From Nitrospirota bacterium (lineage in GTDB: Bacteria > Nitrospinota_A > UBA7883), in assembly GCA_011052055.1 (NCBI GenBank), contig DRJW01000174.1, positions 1 through 30,791 of the forward strand: 30,791 nt of DNA. The letters run 5' to 3'. Position numbers and translations under genes: made by a program. The notes below the pieces were generated by a model. The model saw only the letters and a list, made by a program, of their open reading frames with translations. It had not been told where the DNA came from and made no database searches. Of the stretch, positions 7,805 through 16,514 are shown one piece after another. Within the stretch, counting starts at the first letter, position 1. Each line of letters starts with the position of its first letter.

Positions 7805-10099
7805 ATGTGCGGGATAGCAGGATTACTTCAGTTTGATGGCTCAAAGGTTGACCGGGTTTCGATAAACCGGATGACCGATCTTCTCATCCCGAGAGGGCCT
7901 GATGATTACGGAGTTTTTGTCGATGATCCTATAGCTCTTGGCCACACGCGGCTGGCCATTCTCGATTTATCAGCCACCGGAAAACAACCGATGTCATACG
8001 CCGATGGCAGGTTCGTAATTACATATAACGGAGAAATATACAACTACCTTGAATTAAAGGACCAGCTTGAAGGGCTGGGCTACCGGTTCACCGGCTCATC
8101 TGATACCGAGGTGATTTTAGCGGCGTACGCAAAGTGGGGAGAGGAGTGCCAGAACCGGTTTAACGGCATGTGGGCCTTCGGCATATGGGACAGGCGGGAG
8201 AAAACCCTGTTTTTGTCAAGGGACCGGTTTGGGGTAAAACCTCTCCACTATTATCATGATGGCGAACGGTTCTCGTTTGCGTCAGAGATGAAAGCTTTCC
8301 TTGCGCTGGGCCGGTTTTCACTTGAATACGACGAGAAGATACTGGCAAAGGCATTGAACAACTTCAGCGAGGTGGAAGGATCGGAAAACACTTTACTACG
8401 CGGCGTCAAACGTTTATTGGCAGGCCGCTGTATGGTGATACGCGCCGACGGCGACATAAAAATAAAAAGGTGGTGGAATACTCTTTCATCGATGCAGGCT
8501 CCCCGGGGCGGTTTCGCTCAACAGGTCTCGCGCTTCAGGGAACTGTTTTTTGACGCATGTCATATCAGGATGAGAAGTGATGTTCCTGTGGCGGTTAGCC
8601 TGAGCGGTGGCCTGGATTCAAGCTCTGTTTTGTGCGCCTTGTCGGCGATCAAAGCTGGAGAGCAATACGCCAACCCGCAGGCTCAACAAGAGTTAAAAGC
8701 TTTTGTGGCGTCATTCCCCGGCACCTATCAGGATGAAAAATGCTATGCCGAGGAGGTGGTTCGCCACTCGAACGTCCCGTCTGCCTTTAGCGAGATCGAT
8801 GTCAACTCCAGCATCGGGCGGCTGGAGGAGGTTTTGTTCGCCTTTGAGGAAGTTTACGATTTACCAAGCGCTCCATGGCTTTTGTACGAGAAAATGAGAG
8901 GAAACGGGTTCCGCGTTTCAATTGAGGGGCATGGCGGTGACGAACTATTAGCGGGATACCCCCATTACGCAGGCGAATTTCTGAGACATTCGTTTTACCC
9001 TTTCCCAAATCCGATGCGATACAGGCGGCTCTCTTCCACATTCCAGAGGATGTCCGCGAGTAGCATGCCACCGCCCGGGTTTAGCTTTGGAAATGATTTA
9101 TCGGCTTTAGCGTCCGAGAAAGCGCGGCGAATCCAAAAGACTATAACCTGGACGCTAAAAAAGGGGATCGACGTAAGCGGCGTTAAGCGCGCCGTTGTAT
9201 ATGGATGCGGCCAAGGCGGAGCGCGAGCTCTGGAGCTCACATGTTCCATGGATTGGGAAGTAGCCTATTTCGTGGACAGCGCACCGGAAAAATGGGGCGA
9301 AAAATTCGAGGAATTTGAAATCAGATCGCCGGACGCCCTTCTGAAACGCGATTACGACATAATAATGGTCGCTTCAACGCCTGGGAAAAGCCAGATATTC
9401 AAAAAGCTTGATGAAATGGGATTCCGATATAAAAAGGATTTCGTTTTTATCACTGATAGTTTGAAAGTCAAACCTGAGCGCCAGCTATGGTCACCATCCA
9501 CCTTTACAGCCAGATCCGCCAGAAATCCATGGCTCCGCGTGAATCACAACAGTTTTTACCCGCAACTGTCACACAGCGACACGCGCGAGTTAATGCGTCT
9601 AGATCCGCCAAGCAGACGGATGTTCGCCGAATTTCATTACACAAACCTTCCATCAATCCTCAGAAATTTTGACAGGTTATCCATGGCCCATGGCGTAGAG
9701 GTGCGTTCGCCATTTATGGACTGGCGGGTTGTTTGTTTGACACTGCCTATTCCGTGGCACAGCAAGGTCGGGGGTGGCTTTACAAAAAAATTGCTTCGCC
9801 ATGCAATGAAAGGAATAATACCCGAAGTGGTGAGAACCAGACCTGATAAACTTGGTTATAACAGTCCTGTTCTCGAATGGGTCGCCGGGCCTCTCAAACC
9901 GTTGATCCTAGATTTAACCAACAGCAGGGAATTCCTTGAGTCGCAGGTTTGGAAAGGCCCTGCCATTTGCGATGCCGTGGCGCGCGCCTATACAAAAGAT
10001 GATTATCAGACTATCAGCCAGTTTTGGGTGTACATTCAGGCTATGTTGCTTATAAAAGTTTTCAAGGATCGACATCGAGCTTTATCTTACGGTGTATAG
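7805..10099 (+). CDS. asnB: Asparagine synthetase (glutamine-hydrolysing)-like amidotransferase with inserted Rossmann-like domain
   Basis: A 764-residue class II glutamine amidotransferase, longer than the 600-650 residues usual for AsnB. The protein must start at MCGIAG so that Cys2 becomes the N-terminal nucleophile, which fixes the ATG at 7805 rather than the in-frame codon at 7766. The glutaminase domain covers about 2-215 (LIPRGPDD, TYNGEIYN, SSDTEV, RDRFGVKPL). The ATP-pyrophosphatase loop is SLSGGLDSSSV (265-275), followed by EGHGGDELLAGY (374-385) and, late, DRLSMAHGVEVRSPFMDW (623-640). Residues 459-552 are an extra domain (VVYGCGQGG, YFVDSAPEKWGE, DIIMVASTPGK) splitting the synthetase domain. 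Locus-encoded AsnB homologues commonly amidate sugar carboxylates or other acceptors, so free asparagine need not be the product. The gene converges with the radical SAM gene at 10154, 54 bases away. Confidence 0.9.
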   Translation: MCGIAGLLQFDGSKVDRVSINRMTDLLIPRGPDDYGVFVDDPIALGHTRLAILDLSATGKQPMSYADGRFVITYNGEIYNYLELKDQLEGLGYRFTGSSDTEVILAAYAKWGEECQNRFNGMWAFGIWDRREKTLFLSRDRFGVKPLHYYHDGERFSFASEMKAFLALGRFSLEYDEKILAKALNNFSEVEGSENTLLRGVKRLLAGRCMVIRADGDIKIKRWWNTLSSMQAPRGGFAQQVSRFRELFFDACHIRMRSDVPVAVSLSGGLDSSSVLCALSAIKAGEQYANPQAQQELKAFVASFPGTYQDEKCYAEEVVRHSNVPSAFSEIDVNSSIGRLEEVLFAFEEVYDLPSAPWLLYEKMRGNGFRVSIEGHGGDELLAGYPHYAGEFLRHSFYPFPNPMRYRRLSSTFQRMSASSMPPPGFSFGNDLSALASEKARRIQKTITWTLKKGIDVSGVKRAVVYGCGQGGARALELTCSMDWEVAYFVDSAPEKWGEKFEEFEIRSPDALLKRDYDIIMVASTPGKSQIFKKLDEMGFRYKKDFVFITDSLKVKPERQLWSPSTFTARSARNPWLRVNHNSFYPQLSHSDTRELMRLDPPSRRMFAEFHYTNLPSILRNFDRLSMAHGVEVRSPFMDWRVVCLTLPIPWHSKVGGGFTKKLLRHAMKGIIPEVVRTRPDKLGYNSPVLEWVAGPLKPLILDLTNSREFLESQVWKGPAICDAVARAYTKDDYQTISQFWVYIQAMLLIKVFKDRHRALSYGV
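9179..9460 (+). repeat. Rossmann-like FVDS module, copy 1 (inside the AsnB-like gene)
   Basis: Residues 459-552 of the amidotransferase. Key motifs are VVYGCGQGGARALEL, YFVDSAPEKWGE, DIIMVASTPGK and DEMGFRYKKDFVF. The DNA around 9266 (a run encoding YFVDSA) closely resembles that at 20950, suggesting fairly recent duplication. The fold resembles the small nucleotide- or ligand-binding Rossmann domains found in sugar acyltransferases and FkbM-type methyltransferases; its ligand is unknown. Confidence 0.75.
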
Positions 10100-10153
10100 C
10101 GCGGGAAGTTTTCGAGGGACGGCTAAGCGCAATAATCACAGTAAGATGAAATT

Positions 10154-11425
10154 TCATTTTGATTTTGGTTTTCCTGTCTTTACCGATATCTCGCAATTAT
10201 CCACGATTACGGTATCTAGAAAATGTATGTAATCGCGTTGATAAGAAAAACCCATATTGTTCAACTGTTCAAAGACGCTTTTTTTGCCATCGCCTGTCGC
10301 CACTATGATAAGTTCAAAATCACGCTCAAGAAGGCTGGCTGGCGTCTTGACATCGTATCCGTTTAAAAATTCTCTCCTCCCTATGTTTGCGTTGCTGTCA
10401 ACAAAGTAAGCGACAACCCAGCCGCATCTTGAGGAAAGCTCCAGCGCAATTTTACCGCCGCTACCGGCTCCGAAGATCGCAACACGTTTTACATCATTAT
10501 TTATCGCAAAAATATCCGCTCGATGAACGCATCCCTCGTTAAGAGCATATGTAATTCCTTCCTTGTGACAATAGTCGCAGACAGGTTTGTTGAACTTGTT
10601 CCGCAAGGTTTGATCGATGTCGTCGTTAAGAACGTTTCCGCAATGATAGTCTTCGTGTTCTTTGGGAAGTCCGCAACATGTCGCCATATTTCCTTCCTCA
10701 TCAATCACAAGAACATTAAACTGGTCACATGAATAACCCTCAGGAGCGCTTTTTAGCAACCTTTTATATTCGCTAAAAAACAGAAGCTCCTCCATCATTT
10801 TCTTTTGCGTGTCCTGGGAAAGGTTGTCATTAAGCCAATCGTTAAAAATCCACCAATCGTTGATAAAAGCGAACATTGGCTCCAGAGATATACCAAGTTT
10901 TCTTGCGAAAAACTCGCAATCCTTAATTTCCAGCAAACTGAATTGATAGAGATGGTAATTGATATTTATAAAGTTTTCATACCCATGCTGCTTCAGCTGA
11001 CGGACAATTTCAGTCATGTTGGTTTTTATTTCTTCAAAGTCAAAGCCGTGAATTTTATCGTAAGAATTCTGGGAAAACCCCGGCATTGAAAACGTTAAAA
11101 GCTGAAGGCCGGAAACCAGTTTTTTATCAATATGAGGGACAATGGATCCATTAGTGCTAATTTCATATTTAAGATTGTAATTATGTAGAATATCAATAAT
11201 CCCGGAAAGGTTCGGATGCAGGAAAGGCTCGCCCTTGTTGAATAAATATATTCTCGTATTTTGATCGATCACCTTTTCGGCGAACAGTTTTCCGAGGATA
11301 TCGGAAAACATCCCGGCGCTGATAATTTTCCCGGGCGGGGCGTTTTTATTCCCGGTTATACAATAAGGGCATTTAGCGTTGCACACCCCGGCAATTTCAA
11401 AAAATACACGCCCAAAATATTTCAT
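10154..11425 (-). CDS. Radical SAM/SPASM protein with C-terminal Rossmann-like domain
   Basis: A 423-residue protein. The radical SAM cluster motif CxxxCxxC is C15, C19, C22 (VCNAKCPYC), followed by LFNKGEPFLHP (61-71) and EISTNGS (88-94), typical of this barrel. A SPASM-type auxiliary cluster region follows, with cysteines at about 233, 250, 251, 262, 283 and 286 (MATCCGLPKE, HCGNVLND, VCDYCHKEG). Residues 312-404 form a Rossmann-like domain (VAIFGAGSGG, AYFVDSNANIG, ELIIVATGDGKK, MGFSYQRDYIHF) matching the insert in the neighbouring AsnB. Radical SAM/SPASM enzymes modify peptides, sugars or other substrates by radical chemistry; the substrate here is unknown. It is the only minus-strand enzyme in this half of the locus and converges on the AsnB gene. 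The ATG at 11425 has no clear Shine-Dalgarno. Confidence 0.85.
   Translation of the reverse strand: MKYFGRVFFEIAGVCNAKCPYCITGNKNAPPGKIISAGMFSDILGKLFAEKVIDQNTRIYLFNKGEPFLHPNLSGIIDILHNYNLKYEISTNGSIVPHIDKKLVSGLQLLTFSMPGFSQNSYDKIHGFDFEEIKTNMTEIVRQLKQHGYENFININYHLYQFSLLEIKDCEFFARKLGISLEPMFAFINDWWIFNDWLNDNLSQDTQKKMMEELLFFSEYKRLLKSAPEGYSCDQFNVLVIDEEGNMATCCGLPKEHEDYHCGNVLNDDIDQTLRNKFNKPVCDYCHKEGITYALNEGCVHRADIFAINNDVKRVAIFGAGSGGKIALELSSRCGWVVAYFVDSNANIGRREFLNGYDVKTPASLLERDFELIIVATGDGKKSVFEQLNNMGFSYQRDYIHFLDTVIVDNCEISVKTGKPKSK
10214..10492 (-). repeat. Rossmann-like FVDS module, copy 2 (C-terminus of radical SAM protein)
   Basis: Residues 312-404 of the radical SAM protein carry the same order of motifs as the other copies: VAIFGAGSGGKIALEL, YFVDS, a proline-rich turn before SLLERDFELIIVA, and NNMGFSYQRDYIHF. 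It is the most diverged copy in the middle, lacking the KWGE turn (NIGRREF instead). Confidence 0.7.
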
Positions 11426-11494
11426 TCTGCATTATACATATTATGGTGGCGCAGTTTGGTAAAACCCCGCCGCGATATATCCATAGGAAAAAGT

Positions 11495-11674
11495 TTAGCT
11501 TGGATGGCCGCCGATGTTTTCGCTACTGCCTGAGTTTTGATAGAAAAAGACCTCGAAGCAGTCTTCTGTCGCGTTGAAATATAAGACATCCTTTACAGAA
11601 AAACCATGCGGCGCTTGATGATAGATAGACAGGCCTCCCAACTCTTTGCTGTAAGAGGCGGTTGGCCCGCCCAT
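11495..11674 (-). CDS. Small hypothetical protein (59 residues)
   Basis: A 59-codon minus-strand frame. Its ATG at 11674 lies seven bases after GGGAG, a better ribosome-binding site than most genes here have. A TTGTTA-N17-TAAAAT promoter candidate lies about 40 bases upstream. The product begins MGGPTASYSKELGGLSIYHQ, continues APHGFSVKDVLYFNATEDCF and ends in a short polar tail (SGSSENIGGHPS). It has no signal peptide or membrane helix and I recognise no family. It sits 69 bases upstream of the radical SAM/SPASM gene on the same strand. It could therefore be a co-transcribed small partner, even a peptide substrate, as small peptides often precede radical SAM/SPASM genes; that is speculative. 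It may also be chance. Confidence 0.4.
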   Translation of the reverse strand: MGGPTASYSKELGGLSIYHQAPHGFSVKDVLYFNATEDCFEVFFYQNSGSSENIGGHPS

Positions 11675-11721
11675 TGATTTCTCCCTCGAAATGCTTTATT
11701 ATTTTGCTGGAACTTCATATT

Positions 11722-11750
11722 ATTTTAGATTCTTAAAAGCGTTTTAACAA
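11722..11750 (-). promoter_or_regulatory. Candidate sigma-70 promoter for the small gene and radical SAM gene
   Basis: On the minus strand, TTGTTA (11745-11750) and TAAAAT (11722-11727) are separated by exactly 17 bases. The match is 4 of 6 at -35 and 5 of 6 at -10. The predicted start would be near 11715, giving a leader of about 40 bases before the ATG at 11674. The region is AT-rich, so chance matches are possible. Confidence 0.35.
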
Positions 11751-11871
11751 CTTTTGTTGTATAATATTTTTTACCTGCACACCGCTCCCAGACCCCTTTG
11801 TATAATCAATTTTGGGCGCAGGATTTTTCTTGAATCGTTTTCATAGCGCTGTTTAACCCCTGTTTCATAAA

Positions 11872-14829
11872 ATGAGCAATTATCGCATTTTATGGATTGG
11901 CGGCATGCCTCCATATCCAACCGTGCAGAGATCTTTTTACAACAACAGACCCGGGCTGGTTTACGAGCCATACGAATTACAACAAAAAGAGCTGGTTAAG
12001 CTCGGTACCATCTATTCTGACGGGTTCTCCAGAGCTATGCGACTGCTGGGAAACGATGCGAGCGAAATATTTTTTGATGTAGAGATTCTTCAGAAAACCT
12101 GGGCGAAAGAGCATGGCGTCTCGTACGGCGAAAAGACCTGGTCTTATGATATTTTGATAAGCCAGATCAAATATATTCGACCGGATGTCATTTATTTCCA
12201 GAGCGTCATCCCACTTCCTGGCTTTATTCGCAGAAACCTGAAACGGGAATTCCCGTTCGTCAAGCTTACCGCGATTCACTTCGGATGGCCGGTTCACGAA
12301 TATGTATTGAAAGATATCGACGTTTTACTTCCGGCGGCCCCTTTCTTACGCGAGCGTTGCCGGCGCATGTCACGCGATTCCCACCTGGTTTATCTTGCGT
12401 TCGACGACGCCATTCTCCAGCTTCTTGGCCCTGGCGAAAGTCAAGGGAAAGAAACATACGCCGACCTGGTGTTCGCCGGATCGACAGGATACATGGAAGA
12501 TCAGTATGGCAATCCGTTCACACACCCACACCACACGGCGCGTTATTTTACGCTTCTCGAACTTCTGAAACGCACGAATATAAATATCTGGGAAGAGTAC
12601 AATGTCATAAACAGATATCATTTTAAAGAAACGTTGTTCCTGAAGAAAATAAAGCCCTTAATCGAGTGGTGGGTTTCGCTCCAGGATCAAGGCGATCTCC
12701 TGGAGGTCTTCTCCCGGAAAGATATAGCATTGATGGAAGCCGGGCGGAATTTCAGCCGTCTGGCTCTCGGCGAACTTTCCAGAAAAACCAGCGGCGTCCT
12801 CGGCGATTCTATTCCTTCGGGCCCCCTCAAGAGCATATTTCATGAACGGCTCCACGATCCGGTTTTTGGGTTGGACATGTATAAGATTATCCGCCGGTCA
12901 AAAATAGCGCTCAATATACATACCGACGTCGCTAAAAATAATGTTGGAAACTACCGCATGTTTGATATCACCGGCGTCAACTCGTGCATGATTATGAACA
13001 GAGGGGACAACCTGTCCGATCTGTTCGAGGCTGAGCGTGAGGTTGTGACCTATGGGTCTTTAGACGAATGTGTGGACAAGGCGAACTACCTGCTCGATCA
13101 CGAAGAGCAACGGCGCGAAATTGCGGAAGCGGGCCATAAACGCACAATGAAAGATCACACACAAAAAGCGCGATGCCACCAGATACACGGGATATTACGC
13201 GAGCGACTGCGAACCGGATCAGGGCGCGCCGTAGGAAAAAAAGTAGTTTCGGACTCTCCTGCGATCATGATTAATGTCGTGGCGATCACTAATAAAGCAG
13301 TGGAGACCTGGATCAATGTGTCATTGCCCACTCAGCTTTCCAGCAACAACCTTGGTCGTCTCAAGGACGCGCCGAACATTGTTTACACCATCCACGCCAG
13401 ACAGGAGTCGGCGGATAGAATTGAAAGTAGCGATGTGTATAAAACTCTGTCAAAACTAATGACAGCGCGCCTGGAGACGGTAGAGCAAAGCGAGGCGAAA
13501 GATCCGTATATTTCCAAAAGACTGGAGGCGCGATCGATGGATCAGGCGATAGCCGCCAGCGCGGTATTTATTTGGCTCCTGCCAGAAATGGTTTTTTCGG
13601 ACGGAGCGCTCGATACGGTATATAAAGCCGCCACGGCAGGCAAGGTTATGGCGATGATCCCGGATATCCCTGTGGCCCAAGAGGCCCTGATGCAAGCCCG
13701 GGGCGAGTTCGCTGATAATGGCTGTGATGGTTCTGTTGCGTTCACCCCTGCTTCTCTGACGAACATGGCGCTTGAGCGTCTTCAGTTATCTGGTGTAGCG
13801 CGTCTGAAGTCACGGTTCGGTTATGCGCGTTTGCGGGCCTTATTGCTTTGGCGAGTAAGCGCGGGCAAAATGCTGGTTCGATCTTCTCTATTGCATCCAA
13901 TAATGATCAATTTCAATGAGTGGGGGGACAGGCGGATTCCGAAGGCAAGAGGAATTTATTTTGATCACAACTGCGCGCCAGACTCGTACGATTTGTTCTT
14001 CCCGGCCGACTCCGCGAAATTCCTGGTTTGCAGTGTGGATGTTGGCGCAGAACGTTCGGTGATCGCGCCACCGGCTGACTGCTCTCAATTCCAGGCCACC
14101 GCCAATTATCTGGGCCATTGCATGCGGTTGCATGTTGATGAGCCGTCAACTGTGTGGGAGCCGGATGAACGCTCGTTTGACAGGTCGGTTGGCTGGCTTC
14201 TCGTATGGTTAAAACTCAGATCTGTTATCGAAGATATTGCGATTGTATTAAAAGCGCTATCTAAACGCGCGCACAGACACGCAGGAGACGCGCTCGAATA
14301 CACCCGCTCTCTCCCCGGCGGCCCTCCAGAGGAGATAGCCATTTTAACGACCGCGAGGCCTGAAGCTGTTGAGCTTGTTGTCAGGAAAATGCGCGAAGCT
14401 TTCCCGGGCGCTAATATTACTCTGATATCGCAGAAAGGAACGCCGTTCAAAGAGAACGGCCCTCTGGTGGCGCCCGCAATGCCGCAGGGTAAGTTTGCGT
14501 TGCGTCATGTTTTTTCAACATGGATGAAAGCCAGGCGCCATGTCAACCCCGATGTAACAGTTGTTATTTACAATAACCCTAAAGGTGAGGGATATTTTGC
14601 CGTAAAGCTGTTTGCCCTGCTTTTAGGGGCCAGACGGACCATGGGAATTTACAATATTGAGGACGCGCAGAAAATAGAAACGAAACAAGGGATAGGTTAT
14701 TTGTTCAATAAACTGATTTTATGGACAGTCGTGTATCCGGTCGCTACGGCGTCTTTGCTGTATTCATATTTTGCTGATAAGCTGAAACAACGCCGTCTCT
14801 TGCGGCCAGCGCGCCGCAGAATGAAATAA
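11872..14829 (+). CDS. Three-module glycosyltransferase (CgeB-like / unknown module / GT9-like module)
   Basis: A 985-residue protein. Residues 1-445 resemble CgeB-type family 1 glycosyltransferases: YRILWIGGMPPYP near the start, YIRPDVIYFQS (101-111), HFGWPVHEY (136-144), ADLVFAGSTGYME (197-209), and a donor-site-like block IALNIHTDV..NYRMFDITGVNSCMI (345-374). Residues 465-800 repeat the family of the 351-residue protein at 3575-4630. Residues 820-935 (EIAILTTARPEAVELVVRKM, VNPDVTVVIYNNPKGEGY, LLGARRTMGIYN) resemble the N-terminal module of the next gene and, loosely, a GT9-type half domain. A hydrophobic stretch at 947-967 followed by a very basic tail may tether the protein to the inner membrane. 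It probably transfers one or more sugars onto the growing glycan. The start at 11872 lacks a clear Shine-Dalgarno but fits the family N-terminus. Confidence 0.8.
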   Translation: MSNYRILWIGGMPPYPTVQRSFYNNRPGLVYEPYELQQKELVKLGTIYSDGFSRAMRLLGNDASEIFFDVEILQKTWAKEHGVSYGEKTWSYDILISQIKYIRPDVIYFQSVIPLPGFIRRNLKREFPFVKLTAIHFGWPVHEYVLKDIDVLLPAAPFLRERCRRMSRDSHLVYLAFDDAILQLLGPGESQGKETYADLVFAGSTGYMEDQYGNPFTHPHHTARYFTLLELLKRTNINIWEEYNVINRYHFKETLFLKKIKPLIEWWVSLQDQGDLLEVFSRKDIALMEAGRNFSRLALGELSRKTSGVLGDSIPSGPLKSIFHERLHDPVFGLDMYKIIRRSKIALNIHTDVAKNNVGNYRMFDITGVNSCMIMNRGDNLSDLFEAEREVVTYGSLDECVDKANYLLDHEEQRREIAEAGHKRTMKDHTQKARCHQIHGILRERLRTGSGRAVGKKVVSDSPAIMINVVAITNKAVETWINVSLPTQLSSNNLGRLKDAPNIVYTIHARQESADRIESSDVYKTLSKLMTARLETVEQSEAKDPYISKRLEARSMDQAIAASAVFIWLLPEMVFSDGALDTVYKAATAGKVMAMIPDIPVAQEALMQARGEFADNGCDGSVAFTPASLTNMALERLQLSGVARLKSRFGYARLRALLLWRVSAGKMLVRSSLLHPIMINFNEWGDRRIPKARGIYFDHNCAPDSYDLFFPADSAKFLVCSVDVGAERSVIAPPADCSQFQATANYLGHCMRLHVDEPSTVWEPDERSFDRSVGWLLVWLKLRSVIEDIAIVLKALSKRAHRHAGDALEYTRSLPGGPPEEIAILTTARPEAVELVVRKMREAFPGANITLISQKGTPFKENGPLVAPAMPQGKFALRHVFSTWMKARRHVNPDVTVVIYNNPKGEGYFAVKLFALLLGARRTMGIYNIEDAQKIETKQGIGYLFNKLILWTVVYPVATASLLYSYFADKLKQRRLLRPARRRMK

Positions 14830-14853
14830 GCGGAAAAATATGTTGTAGAGGAA

Positions 14854-16356
14854 ATGACGGGAAACGTTGATATCCAAAACTGGCGGCGAGTAATATTTTT
14901 CCGCTCGGCCAGACTGCGCGATATTTCAAAAATGCTCGAAGCGCCGTCAATGCGCGAGTTGGCGCCGGATCGGGCGCTGGTTATCGCCCAGGAAGGTGTG
15001 GCCGGCGATGATCTGGAAAAGGTTTTCGGCCCGTGCGAGGTGGCTTATATCCCTCCTGCCAGATTTAAATTAGGCAGAGTATCCCCCGGCCTTATCAGAA
15101 GACTAAAAAATTTCCGCGCCGATTCATTTATAATTCCATATAACAACGGAGCCCGCCATGGTTACCGGCATATAGAATGGCTCGGCCGGTTACTTCGCGG
15201 GCCGCGCGTTATTGGCATCGATCAAAATGGTGGATTACACGAGGTATCGCTAAAAGCTTCATTCGCCAGGAAAAAAAAAGCGGTCGAGGATCGATTGCAC
15301 CCATGGCTATGGTCCCACCCAAAATATACTCACTTACTTTTCCCCAAACCCTTATATCCTAAAACTCTTTCGATAGATTTCTCGCTTACCTGCAACCTTC
15401 GTTGCATGTTTTGTCCAAAAGACGACTTTAAAGGGCCGCATCTCGATCTGAGTAATCTGAAGAAACTTAAGACTCCCATTTATTATGCGAATACAATCGC
15501 CATCGGAGGACGAGGCGAGCCTTTGCTACATCCGAAGCTTGGCGAAGCGATGAGATATATCTATTCTGTTAGCCCAAAAAAGGATATTATAGAGCTTGTA
15601 ACCAACGGAACCGTCTTGTCCAAAGAAAAAGCCCGCCTATTCGGCCCTCGGCTCAAAAGGATGGTCATTTCCCTTAACTCCGCCGATCCTGTCTCATATA
15701 GAAAATATATGAAGTATGACTTGGATAAGACATTGGAAAGAATAAGAGAATTTATGGAAGCGCTCGATGATAGGAAAACGGGAAAAGCGCTACTGAATTT
15801 TGTGACCCATAGCGAGAATTACCGGGAGATGCCTTCCTTTGTTCGTCTGGCGCGAGAGTTGGGAATCGGCAAGGTTGAATTCAATCCATACCAGGTCACA
15901 TGCAAGGAGCATTTGCGTTATGCCTTGTTTAATACAATGGATGAGTATAACGATATCCTGGACGCCGCCAGGGCCGTGGGGCGCGAACTAGGTGTGATTG
16001 TGCAGGCATGGAAGTTTAACTGCGGAGAAGTTCATGCCCCTGAGCGTGATGCGCAATGCCCTTTCCTTTATAACGACGCATTTATATCTGTCAATGGTGA
16101 GGCTACCCCATGTTGTTATTCGGGAAGCTATGTGATTGGAAATGTATATGAGTCAGGTTTTGAGAAGGTGTGGTTTGGGCCGCAATACCAGAAACTGAGA
16201 AAAGAAAAATATCTGGATCATTGTAAAAACGGGTGTGTTCCGTTTCTTCAATATGAAGATTACAAAAGACATTTTTTCGCTGATTTCAAGGAGTCCGAGG
16301 AATACAGGGAAATTGAAAGACAGTTTGAAAAAGCAATTTTTAGAGGTTCCCCATAG
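14854..16356 (+). CDS. Radical SAM/SPASM protein with N-terminal GT9-like module
   Basis: A 500-residue protein. Residues 11-130 (VIFFRSARLRDISKML, RADSFIIPYNNGARHGYRHI, RGPRVIGIDQNGG) resemble the C-terminal module of the preceding glycosyltransferase. The radical SAM domain starts near 170 with SIDFSLTCNLRCMFCPKD, placing the cluster cysteines at C180, C184 and C187. It continues with IGGRGEPLLHPKLGEA and ELVTNGT. A SPASM region at about 385-470 carries FNCGEV, AQCPFLYNDAF, ATPCCYSGSYVIGNVYE and LDHCKNGC, enough cysteines for an auxiliary cluster. The gene follows the glycosyltransferase by 24 bases, with AGAGGA just before the ATG. The pairing suggests the enzyme acts on the same glycan or its carrier; substrate unknown. 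Confidence 0.85.
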   Translation: MTGNVDIQNWRRVIFFRSARLRDISKMLEAPSMRELAPDRALVIAQEGVAGDDLEKVFGPCEVAYIPPARFKLGRVSPGLIRRLKNFRADSFIIPYNNGARHGYRHIEWLGRLLRGPRVIGIDQNGGLHEVSLKASFARKKKAVEDRLHPWLWSHPKYTHLLFPKPLYPKTLSIDFSLTCNLRCMFCPKDDFKGPHLDLSNLKKLKTPIYYANTIAIGGRGEPLLHPKLGEAMRYIYSVSPKKDIIELVTNGTVLSKEKARLFGPRLKRMVISLNSADPVSYRKYMKYDLDKTLERIREFMEALDDRKTGKALLNFVTHSENYREMPSFVRLARELGIGKVEFNPYQVTCKEHLRYALFNTMDEYNDILDAARAVGRELGVIVQAWKFNCGEVHAPERDAQCPFLYNDAFISVNGEATPCCYSGSYVIGNVYESGFEKVWFGPQYQKLRKEKYLDHCKNGCVPFLQYEDYKRHFFADFKESEEYREIERQFEKAIFRGSP

Positions 16357-16423
16357 TCGATAATCCCTTCTTAAGATCGAGTTGTTCTTTCCGATAAGAT
16401 AGTAATATCCTCAAGCTGAATTG

Positions 16424-16452
16424 TTGACATGGCCGATTTTATGGTTTTTAAT
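16424..16452 (+). promoter_or_regulatory. Strong candidate sigma-70 promoter for the 16515-30791 gene string
   Basis: A perfect TTGACA at 16424-16429 is followed, after exactly 17 bases, by TTTAAT at 16447-16452 (5 of 6). This is the best promoter match I found in the window. It lies in the 158-base gap before the nucleotidyltransferase/phosphatase gene. Transcription would start near 16459, leaving a leader of about 55 bases. The leader shows no obvious Shine-Dalgarno or riboswitch. Confidence 0.6.
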
Positions 16453-16514
16453 GATAGCTTGGTTTTAACAGGAACCCAAACTATAACATATTGATTCATT
16501 AGACTATTATCCCA

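Noticed and set aside
10146..10157. Perfect palindrome ATGAAATTTCAT between the convergent genes
   Set aside because: AT-rich, no loop and no T-run; too short to call a bidirectional terminator.
11746..11806. Two TATAAT hexamers (11760, 11801) and an ACAAC-TTTT-GTTGT hairpin upstream of the large glycosyltransferase
   Set aside because: Neither TATAAT has a plausible -35 at 16-18 bases, and the five-base stem is expected in AT-rich sequence. A plus-strand promoter probably lies in this gap but could not be placed.
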